Below, one piece after another: positions 33,545 through 42,088 of a stretch of 64,000 nucleotides of DNA. Origin of the DNA: Mesorhizobium neociceri (GTDB taxonomy: Bacteria; Pseudomonadota; Alphaproteobacteria; Rhizobiales; Rhizobiaceae); assembly GCF_013520985.1 (NCBI RefSeq), contig NZ_JACDTY010000014.1, positions 1 through 64,000 of the forward strand. The letters run 5' to 3'. Both the position numbers and the translations under genes were made by a program. The notes below the pieces were generated by a model. That model was not told the DNA's origin. It made no database searches and saw only the letters and a program-made list of their open reading frames with translations. Each line of letters opens with the position of its first letter. Position 1 is the first letter of the stretch.

Positions 33545-34147
33545 TCAGGTGCCGCCCGCTCTAAGGCCGCCGCGTATCCGGTTGATGGCGGTTACCACGG
33601 ACAGTGTAGCCAAGACCGGAAACACAAAGGGCGCGATCGCGTCGACCCATAGGCCGCAGGCGATGAGGAAGGCGATGACGCCGAGCGCCAGCGCCCGGTC
33701 GCTCTTGCCGAACGGCCCGGCATAGTTGCGCCCGCTGCCGGCGGCGACACCGAGCACGCCGGCGAACTCTACAAGCATGGCGGCAATGGCGAAGGCGACG
33801 ACGCCCCAGGCCGGGAACAGCGTGGCAAAGGCCAGGATCAGCGCCAGGTCGGAGACGACGTCGCAGAGTTCGTTGAGATACATGCCGAGCTTTGAGGCCT
33901 GTGCATGTTCCCTGGCCAGCATCCCGTCAATGGCGTTGAGCGCCATGCGCACGAACAGCACCACCGGCATCAAAAGGAAAACCAAGGGATAGCCGGCAAG
34001 GGCGACGACCACCAGGCCGGTGGCGATGGACAGCGCGGCGGCGAGAAGCGTGATCTGGTTGGCGGTGACGCCGGCGCCGGCCAGCCGGTCGGCCAGCGGC
34101 CGCAACCTGGCCTGAAAGGCCGGTTTCAGTGCATAGAGCGTAGGCAT
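33545..34147 (-). CDS. CDP-alcohol phosphatidyltransferase with Asn substitutions (YnbA-type)
   Basis: First gene of the lipid operon, 200 aa with about six membrane segments. The family motif DxxDGxxAR-x8-GxxxDxxxD appears as Asn71-AI-Asp74-Gly75-ML-Ala78-Arg79, Gly88-MYL-Asn92-ELC-Asp96. So the first and third metal-binding Asp are Asn. My recollection is that E. coli YnbA has the same changes, making this a subfamily trait, not decay. The enzyme would couple CDP-diacylglycerol to an alcohol or alcohol phosphate; headgroup identity is unknown. The operon promoter should lie in the 152 bp upstream. Confidence 0.85.
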   Translation of the reverse strand: MPTLYALKPAFQARLRPLADRLAGAGVTANQITLLAAALSIATGLVVVALAGYPLVFLLMPVVLFVRMALNAIDGMLAREHAQASKLGMYLNELCDVVSDLALILAFATLFPAWGVVAFAIAAMLVEFAGVLGVAAGSGRNYAGPFGKSDRALALGVIAFLIACGLWVDAIAPFVFPVLATLSVVTAINRIRGGLRAGGT

Positions 34148-34299
34148 ATGCGATCCCCCCGACCGCGGCTCATGACAGTGTCGGCGAGATTGGTCAATCG
34201 CGGGGTGAGACGCAAGGGGCGGGGAGGGGTTCTACACCGGCGAGGGCGAGGTGGCGCCTTCAAATCCGATCTACACAGCTTGATGAATTGGGGCCAAGG

Positions 34300-34791
34300 T
34301 CACACACTTTGACTTTGCTGCTCTTGATCTGCCTGCCAGAAAGTCAGCTGATAGTCATACAGATCTTCGGAATCGGGCAGGTCTTCGGAATCGGGAGTGA
34401 AAAACTCGACGACAAACCTTCGGTTCGGAAACTGCCACTGCAGCTTGGCCTGGTAGATCTCCTTGAGGATCGAGCCGAGGAACACCAGCTTGTCGCGCGA
34501 GATGTCGGCGGTGGCGTAGGCCTGAATGTCGGCTATGTGCAGGTGGTTCATCACCGCTTCGACGGATTCTCGTGTGGCCTTGGGGTTGTGTTCGAAACTT
34601 CTCAGACCCTCCTCGCTGAACCCTTTTATCAGCACGTAGCCTTCGAACTCTGTGAACTCCGGCCAGAAGACGGTGCTGTATCCTACCGCGAGCGCAAATC
34701 GGCCCTCGCAGCAAACCCAGCCTTGCAAATCGATGCCGTCGCCATTGTTCCTGGCTCCCAGCTCGGCCTTCATGCTGTCCGGAATGTTCAT
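34300..34791 (-). CDS. conserved-looking hypothetical protein
   Basis: Unrecognised protein of 163 aa from MNIPDS; a longer frame from 34887 would reach back to the divergent NADAR gene and is less likely. It is rich in aromatic and acidic residues with no signal peptide or membrane segment: GWVCCEGRFALAVGYSTVFWP and an acidic duplicated DLPDSEDLYDY (repeat of PDSEDL) near the C-terminus. GC is lower than in its neighbours. An immunity-protein-like or general cytosolic role is possible, but no function is claimed. Confidence 0.65.
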   Translation of the reverse strand: MNIPDSMKAELGARNNGDGIDLQGWVCCEGRFALAVGYSTVFWPEFTEFEGYVLIKGFSEEGLRSFEHNPKATRESVEAVMNHLHIADIQAYATADISRDKLVFLGSILKEIYQAKLQWQFPNRRFVVEFFTPDSEDLPDSEDLYDYQLTFWQADQEQQSQSV

Positions 34792-34885
34792 TCTGTTGTA
34801 TCCAGATTTCTCGTCAGACTCGGTTTTAGCGAATTCGATTGGTCGCGGACATGGGTCAAATATCCGAGGACTCAAAGGCGCTCCC

Positions 34886-35440
34886 ATGACCTACGACCGT
34901 TCGTGGCTCGAAGCAGCCTTCCGCGCAAAATCCCGCGCGAAGCTGCTGTTCTTCTGGGGACACCAGCCGTCGAAGGACGGACGCATCACCACGTCCTGCC
35001 TCAGCCAGTGGTGGCCGGCGCCGTTCAGCGTCGATGGCTTGACCTATCCGACGGCCGAACACTGGATGATGGCCGGCAAGGCGCGCCTGTTCGGCGACGA
35101 TCAGACGGCAACGCAGATCCTCAGCGCGGGCAGCCCCAGGCAGGCCAAGCAGCTCGGACGGCAAGTCAGCCGCTTCGATGCGGCGCGGTGGGATGCGGAG
35201 AAATACCGCCTCGTCACCGAGGGGAGTTTTGAGAAATTCCGCCAGCACGAGGCGCTCGGCGCGTTTCTGCTTTCGACCGGCGATCAGGTGTTGGTCGAAG
35301 CGAGCCCGGTCGACCGGATCTGGGGCATTGGCCTGGCCGCCGATGACGAGCGCGCGGGCAATCCGCTGTTGTGGCGCGGCGAAAACCTGCTTGGCTTCGC
35401 CCTGATGGAGGCGCGCGACCGGCTGCGCGGTCGAAAGTAG
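34886..35440 (+). CDS. NADAR family protein (YbiA-like N-glycosidase)
   Basis: Cytosolic protein of 184 aa. It has the NADAR/YbiA pattern: FFWGHQP near 23-29, LSQWWPAPFSVDGLTYPTAEHWMMAGKARLF near 41-71, and the C-terminal VDRIWGIGLAADD..NPLLWRGENLLGFALMEAR block. YbiA-like enzymes hydrolyse the N-glycosidic bond of early, reactive riboflavin intermediates, and other NADAR proteins act on ADP-ribose linkages or in phage conflict. The start MTYDRS was chosen from the conserved N-terminus. It is divergent from the hypothetical gene. Confidence 0.87.
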   Translation: MTYDRSWLEAAFRAKSRAKLLFFWGHQPSKDGRITTSCLSQWWPAPFSVDGLTYPTAEHWMMAGKARLFGDDQTATQILSAGSPRQAKQLGRQVSRFDAARWDAEKYRLVTEGSFEKFRQHEALGAFLLSTGDQVLVEASPVDRIWGIGLAADDERAGNPLLWRGENLLGFALMEARDRLRGRK

Positions 35441-35448
35441 GGGAGGCT

Positions 35449-35946
35449 TCAGTCTGCGTCGCCGGCTGAACCTTTGCCGCACTGCGCCAGCACCTTGCCA
35501 ATGGCGGCACTCGAGCCGGTCAGCGGAAAGCTGTTCTCGCCATATTTGTCGGCCGTAACCGTGACGTCGCCCTTGCCGCGCAGCAAAGCGAGCAGGGGGT
35601 CGGTCGCGCCTGACAATTCCAGCGTGAAATAATTATACATCGCCTCGAGGTCGAGCTTTTTGGTCACGGTCTTGTCGCCGCCCTTGAAGGTGAAGGAAGC
35701 GCTGATGCCGGGCTCCAGCTGCTGGCTGGCGGCGCCGAGATCGTAGCTCAGCATCGGCTTGTCGAAACAGACCAACATCAGATGCGCATCGGCTTTCGGC
35801 CCGCCGCACACCGAGGCCGTCAGCACGCTGCCGCCTTCGTCTTCCTCCATCTTCGCGGTCCAGCCGCACGGCGCCGCAAATGCCGGCTGCATGGCCTGCA
35901 GTGCGGCCGCGACGACCACGATGAGTTTCGTCAATCTGCCTCTCAT
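35449..35946 (-). CDS. periplasmic hypothetical protein with signal peptide
   Basis: Protein of 165 aa. Residues 1-25 (MRGRLTKLIVVVAAALQAMQPAFA) are a clear Sec signal peptide cleaved before APCGW, and GGGAGGC lies 6 bp before this ATG, which rejects a longer frame. The mature part has two or three cysteines (CGW, VCGG, LVCF, QCGKG), consistent with periplasmic disulfides. No named domain was recognised; the beta-rich pattern is like small periplasmic invasion-associated-type proteins, but that is only a resemblance. Confidence 0.75.
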   Translation of the reverse strand: MRGRLTKLIVVVAAALQAMQPAFAAPCGWTAKMEEDEGGSVLTASVCGGPKADAHLMLVCFDKPMLSYDLGAASQQLEPGISASFTFKGGDKTVTKKLDLEAMYNYFTLELSGATDPLLALLRGKGDVTVTADKYGENSFPLTGSSAAIGKVLAQCGKGSAGDAD

Positions 35947-36037
35947 GATTGCCTCCCAGGCCACCGAGGCATCCGCAGCACCGAATAAGTGATGCCGTGC
36001 CGTTACGCTGATAATTGGCGAAAACGGCTGAGCGCGC

Positions 36038-36208
36038 AATCTCCCCCCTCGTGGGGGAGATGCCCGGAAGAGGGGGCGCGAAGGAATGCCGGCCTATCAG
36101 TTACTTTTCTGCGACGACCTGACGTAGGGCGCAGTTGCAATTTGTTGAAATGTGCGGGGGACAGCCCCCTCTGGCCTGCCGGCCATCTCCCCCACGAGGG
36201 GGGAGATT
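36038..36208. repeat. paired inverted palindromic repeat, family B
   Basis: Arms at 36038-36080 and 36164-36208 are inverted copies of the hairpin ATCTCCCCC..GGGGGAGAT plus a GC-rich tail. Tails (with GCGCGAAGGAATGC on the left arm) face inward. It lies between the divergent periplasmic-protein and nfeD genes, in a 342-bp gap that otherwise holds only their promoters. Confidence 0.85.
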
Positions 36209-36288
36209 GCGCGCTCAACCGTCTCGCCAATGCCTCCTCATGGACTTCGCCAAAATACAACCCATATTGAATCCATGGAGCTTTGAGC

Positions 36289-37665
36289 GTGAAACTCGCG
36301 CATGTAGCCCTTCTTGCCGCGGCTTTCGTGGCCGCTGTGGTCGTTTGTCCCTCTACCGCAACCGGAGAGGCGAGCGGCCGGGAGAGGGTTGCGTTGAGCG
36401 TCGAGATAGACGGCGCCATCGGTCCGGCAAGCACCAGGCAGCTTGAGGAGGCGCTTGATGTCGCCGCCAAGCGGGACGCCGAGGTCCTCATCCTTCAGCT
36501 CGACACACCCGGCGGGCTGGTCACCTCGATGCGCGAGATGATCGCCGACATCCTCGCCTCGCCGGTTCCCGTCATCGGCTATGTCGCGCCGGCCGGCGGC
36601 CATGCGGCCAGCGCCGGCACCTACATCCTTTACGCGACCCATGTGGCGGCGATGGCGCCCGGCACCAATTTGGGGGCGGCAACGCCGATCGAACTCGGCG
36701 GGCCGCTGCCATCTCTTCCCGGTCCCGGCGGCGACAAGGACACCGGCAAGGACCAGAAGAACGCCACCGGACCACCGCCGGAGGGCGATGCAATGATGGC
36801 CAAGGTGACCAATGACGCGGTTGCCTTGATCCGTTCGCTGGCCGAACTGCGCGGGCGCAATGCCGACTGGGGCGAAAAGGCTGTGCGAGAGGCGGCGAGC
36901 CTCTCGGCCAATGCGGCGCTGCAGGAACATGTCATCGACTTCGTCGCCCGCGACACGACCGAACTGCTGCAGCTGGCCGACGGGCGGACGGTCGAGGTGT
37001 CAGGCAAGAAGCAGGTACTGGCGACGAAAGGGCTGCCGGTCGAGACGCTCGACCCCGGCTGGTTCATCCGGCTTCTCGCCGTCATCACCGATCCCAACAT
37101 CGCCGTCGTCCTGATGCTGGTCGGCGTCTACGGCATCGTCTTCGAGTTCACCAGCCCGGGCGCGGTCGCGCCGGGCGTGATCGGCACGATCTGCCTCGTG
37201 CTCGGGCTCTATGCACTCAATCTGTTGCCGGTCAACTATACCGGCCTTGCCTTGATGCTGCTCGGCATCGCCTTCCTCATCGTCGAGGCCTTCAACCCCA
37301 CCGTGGTGCTCGGGCTGGGAGGCGTGAGCGCCTTTCTGCTGGGGGCAGCCATGCTGCTCAAGGTCGAAGGCCCCGGCTTCGCGATGTCGTGGGCCGTCAT
37401 CGGCGCCGCCGCTGCCTTGACGCTTGGCTTGGCGCTGCTGACCGGCAGCTATCTGTGGACGGCGCGCAGGAGCCTTCCGCGCGTTGGCGCGCAGGCCATG
37501 CACGGACTGCCGGCCGAGATCCTCGACTGGTCGCAAGGCGAGGGCCATGTGCTGGCCCAGGGCGAGCGCTGGCGGGCGAAGGCCGACGAACCCCTTGCGC
37601 CGGGCGACAGCGTCGAGGTGGCCGAGGTCAAGGACCTCGTGCTGACGGTACGGCGCCGGAGGTGA
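36289..37665 (+). CDS. nfeD: NfeD family membrane serine protease
   Basis: Membrane protein of about 459 aa. After a signal-anchor (residues 5-25) comes a ClpP-like protease domain: LQLDTPGGLVTSMREMI and the Ser nucleophile in AGGHAASAGTYI, with Lys in WGEKAVREA as the likely partner. Four or five membrane segments (about 270-390) follow, then the C-terminal OB-fold NfeD domain ending GDSVEVAEVKDLVLTV. The GTG at 36289 has GGAG 8 bp upstream; TTG at 36283 is the alternative. NfeD long forms cleave the C-terminus of partner stomatins, and the slipin gene follows directly. Confidence 0.9.
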   Translation: MKLAHVALLAAAFVAAVVVCPSTATGEASGRERVALSVEIDGAIGPASTRQLEEALDVAAKRDAEVLILQLDTPGGLVTSMREMIADILASPVPVIGYVAPAGGHAASAGTYILYATHVAAMAPGTNLGAATPIELGGPLPSLPGPGGDKDTGKDQKNATGPPPEGDAMMAKVTNDAVALIRSLAELRGRNADWGEKAVREAASLSANAALQEHVIDFVARDTTELLQLADGRTVEVSGKKQVLATKGLPVETLDPGWFIRLLAVITDPNIAVVLMLVGVYGIVFEFTSPGAVAPGVIGTICLVLGLYALNLLPVNYTGLALMLLGIAFLIVEAFNPTVVLGLGGVSAFLLGAAMLLKVEGPGFAMSWAVIGAAAALTLGLALLTGSYLWTARRSLPRVGAQAMHGLPAEILDWSQGEGHVLAQGERWRAKADEPLAPGDSVEVAEVKDLVLTVRRRR

Positions 37666-37676
37666 GTCTTTGTTTT

Positions 37677-37719
37677 GAGCATGTCCCAAACCGCTGCGCA
37701 CTTTTTGGGCGGCATGTTC
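37677..37719. repeat. rhizobial mosaic palindrome in the nfeD-slipin gap
   Basis: A 43-bp imperfect palindrome from GAGCATGTCCC to GGCATGTTC with the core CCGCTGCGCACTTTTT, the reverse complement of the AAGTGCGCAGCGG type. It is related to the element at 4053-4097 and fills most of the 72-bp gap between two genes that normally form an operon. Confidence 0.65.
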
Positions 37720-37737
37720 TGATGATGGAGCAAGGCA

Positions 37738-38496
37738 ATGAGCATCGGTTATGTGGCCTATCTCGTTCTGGCGCTTGTCGTGGTCATGTTCCTGTCCGCG
37801 GCCATTCGCATCCTGAGGGAATACCAGCGCGGCGTGGTCTTCACGCTCGGCCGCTTCACCGGGGTCAAGGGGCCCGGCCTCATCATCCTGGTCCCCTTCG
37901 TGCAGCAGATGGTGAAGGTCGATCTACGGGTGGTGGTCCAGGACGTGCCGCCGCAGGACGTGATCTCGCGCGACAACGTCTCGGTCAAGGTGAACGCGGT
38001 GCTCTATTTTCGCATCGTCGACGCCGAGCGGGCGATCATCCAGGTCGAGGACTTCATGGCCGCGACCAACCAGCTGGCGCAGACCACACTGCGCTCGGTA
38101 CTCGGCAAGCACGAGCTCGATGAAATGCTGGCTGAACGTGACAAGCTCAACAGCGATATCCAGGAGATCCTCGATCAGCGGACCGATGCCTGGGGCATCA
38201 AGGTCTCCAATGTCGAGATCAAGCATGTCGATCTCAACGAGAGCATGATCCGCGCCATCGCCAAGCAGGCCGAGGCCGAACGGCTGCGGCGCGCGAAGGT
38301 GATCAACGCCGATGGCGAGCAACAGGCGGCGGCCAAGCTGGTCGAGGCGGGCCGGATGCTGGCGGCCGAGCCGCAGGCCATGCAACTCCGCTATTTCGAA
38401 GCCCTGCACGATATCGCCGGCGAGCGCTCGTCCACGGTGGTGTTCCCGCTGCCGGTGGACCTGCTGAGCCAGTTCATGAAGGGGCAGGGGAAGTAG
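37738..38496 (+). CDS. slipin, SPFH/stomatin-like membrane protein
   Basis: Protein of 252 aa with an N-terminal membrane anchor (residues 3-24) and the SPFH domain: [29 protein letters not shown] (29-57), [31 protein letters not shown] (70-100), then the helical [29 protein letters not shown] coiled-coil of Ala/Glu/Arg repeats ([13 protein letters not shown]) precedes the C-terminus. Slipins are scaffold proteins in membrane microdomains and substrates of their NfeD partner, whose gene is directly upstream. Confidence 0.92.
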   Translation: MSIGYVAYLVLALVVVMFLSAAIRILREYQRGVVFTLGRFTGVKGPGLIILVPFVQQMVKVDLRVVVQDVPPQDVISRDNVSVKVNAVLYFRIVDAERAIIQVEDFMAATNQLAQTTLRSVLGKHELDEMLAERDKLNSDIQEILDQRTDAWGIKVSNVEIKHVDLNESMIRAIAKQAEAERLRRAKVINADGEQQAAAKLVEAGRMLAAEPQAMQLRYFEALHDIAGERSSTVVFPLPVDLLSQFMKGQGK

Positions 38497-38523
38497 GGGA
38501 GGAGCGGGAGCGTTGCGGCAACT

Positions 38524-39462
38524 TCACGCCCTCCACGGCGGCTCCGGCGAAAAGCGCTTGCCGATCCAGTCGGCGAACGCGCGGGTCTTGGCGGCTTGGC
38601 CCTTGGTTGACGGCATGACGACGTAGACCGCGCCTTCGTCGGCCAGCGTCCAATCCTCCAGGATCGGCACCAGCCGTCCGTCGGCGAGCTCGCGCCCGAC
38701 CAGCCAGTCGGTGCTCATCATCAGGCCGACGCCTTGCACGGCGGCCTCGACCAGCACCTCGGCATCGTCGGTGACGAGCGGCCCCGACACCTCGACGCGC
38801 ACACGGTGGCCCTCGCGGTCAGTCATCTCCCAGGCCGGGAAGCTCTGGAACCCGCTGAAGCCCAGGCAGGAATGTTCGAGCAATGCTTGGGGGGTTTCCG
38901 GCCTGCCATGGCGGGCGAGATAGGCGGGCGCGGCGCACAGCAGCCGGCGCCGCGTCGCTACCTTGCGCGCCACCAGGCGCGAATCCTCCAGCGCGCCGAG
39001 CCGCACGGCGACGTCGAAATTCTCGGTGACGAGATCGGCGAAGCGGTTGGAGAACTCGGCCTCGATGCGCACATCGGGGAATTCGGCGAGGAATTCAGGC
39101 AGCAGCGGCCCGATCCACATGCGCCCGAACGTACCGGGCAGCGCCAGCCTGAGCAGGCCGCGCGGCCCGCCGCCGGCATGCGCGGACGCGGCCGCCTCTG
39201 CCTCGTCGACCGAAGCGAGGATGGCGCGCACGCGCACCAGGAACTCCGCGCCCGCCTCGGTCAGCGACACGCTGCGCGTCGTGCGGTGAAGCAGCCTGAC
39301 ACCGAGCCGCTCTTCCAGCGATTGCAGGCGGCGCGACAGGATGGTGGCGTCGCGCCCAACCCGTGCCGCCGCCCTGGTAAAGGAGCGCGCCTCGGCGATG
39401 GCAGCGAAGGCCGCCATTTCGGCAAGCGTGGCCGGCTCATAGGATTGCGGCATAATACGCAA
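38524..39462 (-). CDS. LysR family transcriptional regulator
   Basis: Regulator of 312 aa. The winged helix at residues 12-72 reads AAFAAIAEARSFTRAAARVGRDATILSRRLQSLEERLGVRLLHRTTR, with SVSLTEAG following; an effector domain runs from about 95. A start at the second Met (MPQSYE, 39453) is equally possible. It is divergent from a zinc-type alcohol dehydrogenase-like oxidoreductase gene and the two share an 88-bp promoter region, so it most likely regulates that gene, as in the LysR/quinone-oxidoreductase pairs common in Rhizobiales. Confidence 0.9.
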   Translation of the reverse strand: MRIMPQSYEPATLAEMAAFAAIAEARSFTRAAARVGRDATILSRRLQSLEERLGVRLLHRTTRSVSLTEAGAEFLVRVRAILASVDEAEAAASAHAGGGPRGLLRLALPGTFGRMWIGPLLPEFLAEFPDVRIEAEFSNRFADLVTENFDVAVRLGALEDSRLVARKVATRRRLLCAAPAYLARHGRPETPQALLEHSCLGFSGFQSFPAWEMTDREGHRVRVEVSGPLVTDDAEVLVEAAVQGVGLMMSTDWLVGRELADGRLVPILEDWTLADEGAVYVVMPSTKGQAAKTRAFADWIGKRFSPEPPWRA

Positions 39463-39550
39463 TACTCAAATGTAAAAACCAAGGATTATCGAGGAATAGC
39501 GCAGCAGTTAGCTTCACTCAACCCATCAATCGTCTCACCGGAGTGAAACC
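39463..39550. promoter_or_regulatory. divergent promoter between LysR and oxidoreductase genes
   Basis: An 88-bp AT-rich region (AATACTCAAATGTAAAAACC near 39462-39481) in GC-rich surroundings separates the two divergent genes. A LysR site is expected here but no clear dyad was found. GGAGTGAAACC before the downstream ATG supplies its ribosome site. Confidence 0.4.
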
Positions 39551-40561
39551 ATGAAAGCCATCGAACTCAGCCAGCCCAGGCTGGACGCCTTCCGCGCCGC
39601 CTCTGTCGCCACCCCCGAGCCGCAGCGCGGCGAGGTGCTGATCCGCCAGCGCGCGGCGAGCCTGAACTTCGTCGATGTCGCGGTGGCGAGCGGCAATTAT
39701 CCCGGCCCGAGCTTCCCGCTCATTCCCATCGCCGACGGCGCCGGCGAGATCGTCGCGCTCGGCGAGGGCGTCACCAAATACGCCGTCGGCGATCGCGTCG
39801 TCGCCCATGCCAAGCCGCGCTGGATCGGCGGCCGGCCGCGTCCTTACGAGATGAGAGAGATGCGTGGCGTCTCGCTGCCCGGATCGCTCGCCGAATATGT
39901 CGCGTTGCCGGCCAATTCGATCGTGCCGATCCCGGCGTATCTCTCCTTCGAGGCAGCCTCCACGCTGCCGATCGCCGGCACCACCGCATGGAACGCCGTC
40001 CGCGCCGCCGATATCGGGCCGGGCTCGGTGGTCGTGCTGCTCGGCACCGGCGGTGTCTCGATCGTCACCCTGCAGCTTGCCAAGGCGGCCGGCGCCACCG
40101 TCATCATCACCTCCTCGTCGGACGAGAAGCTGGAGCGCGCCAAGGCGCTCGGCGCCGATCACCTGATCAATTACCGCGCGACCCCGGATTGGGACGGCAA
40201 GGTGCTGGAACTGACCGACGGCCTCGGCGCCGACCTCGTCGTCGAGACCGGCGGCACCGCCACCTTCGCCCGCGCCGTCAACGCCACGGCGCCTGGCGGC
40301 ACGCTGTTCACCATCGGCTTCGTCACCGGCGCCGAGGCGACCGTCAACCTGCTGCCGATCATCATCAAGGCGCTGAAGGTGATCGGCAACAACACCGGGT
40401 CGGTGTCGGACCTCAAGGACGCCACCCGCGCCATCGGCGCCGCCGGGATCGAACCGGTCGTCGACAAGGTGTTTTCACAGCATGAAGCGTCCGAAGCCTA
40501 CACCCACATGGCCGCCGGCGGCCTGCACTTCGGCAAGCTGGTGTTTGCCTTGGAGTGGTGA
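39551..40561 (+). CDS. NADPH:quinone reductase-like zinc-independent alcohol dehydrogenase (MDR family)
   Basis: Cytoplasmic oxidoreductase of 336 aa. It has the medium-chain dehydrogenase layout: a GroES-like domain (residues 25-130, ADGAGEIVALGEGVTKYAVGDRV), then a Rossmann domain with VVLLGTGGVSIVTLQLAKAAGATVI (158-182) and GADHLINYR. The zinc-ligand Cys/His of true alcohol dehydrogenases are not evident, so it fits quinone-reductase-like members. GGAGTGAAACC gives a good ribosome site. The substrate is unknown; it is probably controlled by the divergent LysR gene. Confidence 0.88.
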   Translation: MKAIELSQPRLDAFRAASVATPEPQRGEVLIRQRAASLNFVDVAVASGNYPGPSFPLIPIADGAGEIVALGEGVTKYAVGDRVVAHAKPRWIGGRPRPYEMREMRGVSLPGSLAEYVALPANSIVPIPAYLSFEAASTLPIAGTTAWNAVRAADIGPGSVVVLLGTGGVSIVTLQLAKAAGATVIITSSSDEKLERAKALGADHLINYRATPDWDGKVLELTDGLGADLVVETGGTATFARAVNATAPGGTLFTIGFVTGAEATVNLLPIIIKALKVIGNNTGSVSDLKDATRAIGAAGIEPVVDKVFSQHEASEAYTHMAAGGLHFGKLVFALEW

Positions 40562-40895
40562 TGGAAGGGTGAGGTTTGCGCCTGGCCGCCCCCTGCCAGC
40601 AGGCCGAGGCGTAGCGGCTGCGGCGCGCCAAGGAGGAGCCGAGGGTGGCGTTTTTTGTGAGGGAAATTGGCAGTCCTACCCATCCCAGGCGCGGTCCACC
40701 GCGCTGATTCCCACCGGTATTTCCGAGTATTTTGGAAATTCTGCTGGGCATACCGATAAAGTTCGGGCGAATTATTGTCTAGAACAGCAGTGAAATTGCC
40801 GCACGCGGCATAAATATTGCTCGCTCTGGACAAGCGGTGGACTGGTAAAATACATAGAACTGCCAAGTGAAGACGCGCGCGCAGAAAAGGCCCAG
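40562..40895. other. 334-bp intergenic region with a slipin-like relic
   Basis: No gene was found. At 40600-40633, 30 of 34 bases match the slipin coiled-coil codons at 38266-38299 (CAGGCCGAGGC..CGGCTGCGGCGCGC), but the copy contains an in-frame stop, so it looks like a decayed fragment of a slipin gene. The rest probably carries the promoter of the AraC gene. Confidence 0.4.
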
Positions 40896-41861
40896 TTGCC
40901 CTTGAAAAAGAACGTCTTCTCATCGGCCGACCTGCCTCCGCAGCTCGGCCACCAGGCACGGTTCGCGCTCTGGCAGGACATCCATGTCGCGGAGATATGG
41001 TCGGTGGAATATGCCATTTCCGGCAATCTGCCGTTCGAAGCGGCAATGGAAGCCACGCCCGTCGGGCCGCTGGTGCTCGGCCAGATGGCCGGGACGATCA
41101 AGCATGCCAGCCGCAGGGCGAGCAACATCGCCGCCGACGGCCGTGACGGCTATCTGCTGCTGGTCAACAATGGCGATACGATACTGAGTGGCACCCAGGT
41201 CGGTCGCGACTATCATGTCGGCAAGGGCGAAGCAGCGCTGGTCTCGGCTTCGGAAGCGCTGCAAATGACCGGCGGCGACAAGAATATCTGGGCGAATGTG
41301 GTGGTCCCCCGCGACGTACTGGAGAAAGCCTTCGCCCATGTCGACGACCGGCTGGCGTTGACCATCGGAGCCGACAATGAGGCGCTCGATATGCTCAAGC
41401 GCTATTGCCGCTTTCTGGAAGCAGGCCCCGCCTTGGTCTCGCCCGATCTTGTCACCCATGCCACCGAAACGGTCGTCGATCTGATCGGCCTTGCGACCGG
41501 CGCGAAAGGCGAAAACGCCGAGCTGGCTGGGTTGCGCGGCCTACGCGCTGCAAGGCTCCAGGCCATCCTGCAAAAAATGCGGAACAATTTCGCCGATCCC
41601 GCCATTTCGGCCCAGAGCGTTGCCCAGCAACTGCGGCTCTCCGTGCGCTATGTCCATGATCTCCTGCAGGAAACCGGGATGAGTTTTGCCGAGCGCATTC
41701 TCGAATCGCGCTTGCAGAGAGCCCATAGAATGCTCTCCGACAGGCGCAACGACCAGATGCGGATCAGCGAGATCGCATTGCTCAGCGGCTTCTCCGATGT
41801 CTCCTATTTCAATCGCTGCTTCCGCCGCCGCTTCGGCTCGACGCCGAGCGGCGCCAGGTAG
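40896..41861 (+). CDS. AraC family transcriptional regulator
   Basis: Regulator of about 321 aa. The N-terminal 200 residues form an AraC_binding_2-like sensor (GYLLLVNNGDTILSGTQVGRDYHVGKGEAALV). The C-terminal HTH region has DPAISAQSVAQQLRLSVRYVHDLLQETGMSFAERIL and ISEIALLSGFSDVSYFNRCFRRRFGSTPS. The start is a TTG with AAAAGG 5 bp upstream; no ATG lies near the expected N-terminus. No clear target lies beside it; the outer membrane protein gene downstream is separated by 227 bp. Confidence 0.85.
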   Translation: MPLKKNVFSSADLPPQLGHQARFALWQDIHVAEIWSVEYAISGNLPFEAAMEATPVGPLVLGQMAGTIKHASRRASNIAADGRDGYLLLVNNGDTILSGTQVGRDYHVGKGEAALVSASEALQMTGGDKNIWANVVVPRDVLEKAFAHVDDRLALTIGADNEALDMLKRYCRFLEAGPALVSPDLVTHATETVVDLIGLATGAKGENAELAGLRGLRAARLQAILQKMRNNFADPAISAQSVAQQLRLSVRYVHDLLQETGMSFAERILESRLQRAHRMLSDRRNDQMRISEIALLSGFSDVSYFNRCFRRRFGSTPSGAR

Positions 41862-42088
41862 TCTTACCGGCCACGAGTCCCGCCAAATGCATGGCGCGAC
41901 AATCGACTGCGGCTGAATGGCCACACCGGCCGAGAAAGTGCTGCGGCGCGCTCCACGACAATTCGGGTGCGGCTCAGCCCAAGACGCGGCCGACGGACAA
42001 TGCAACACCGGGGCGTCGACAACAGCTGGATCTCCGCGAAGCATTTCCGCGGCGGGGAACGCAACATTTCTGAGGCAGCAAATTGACA

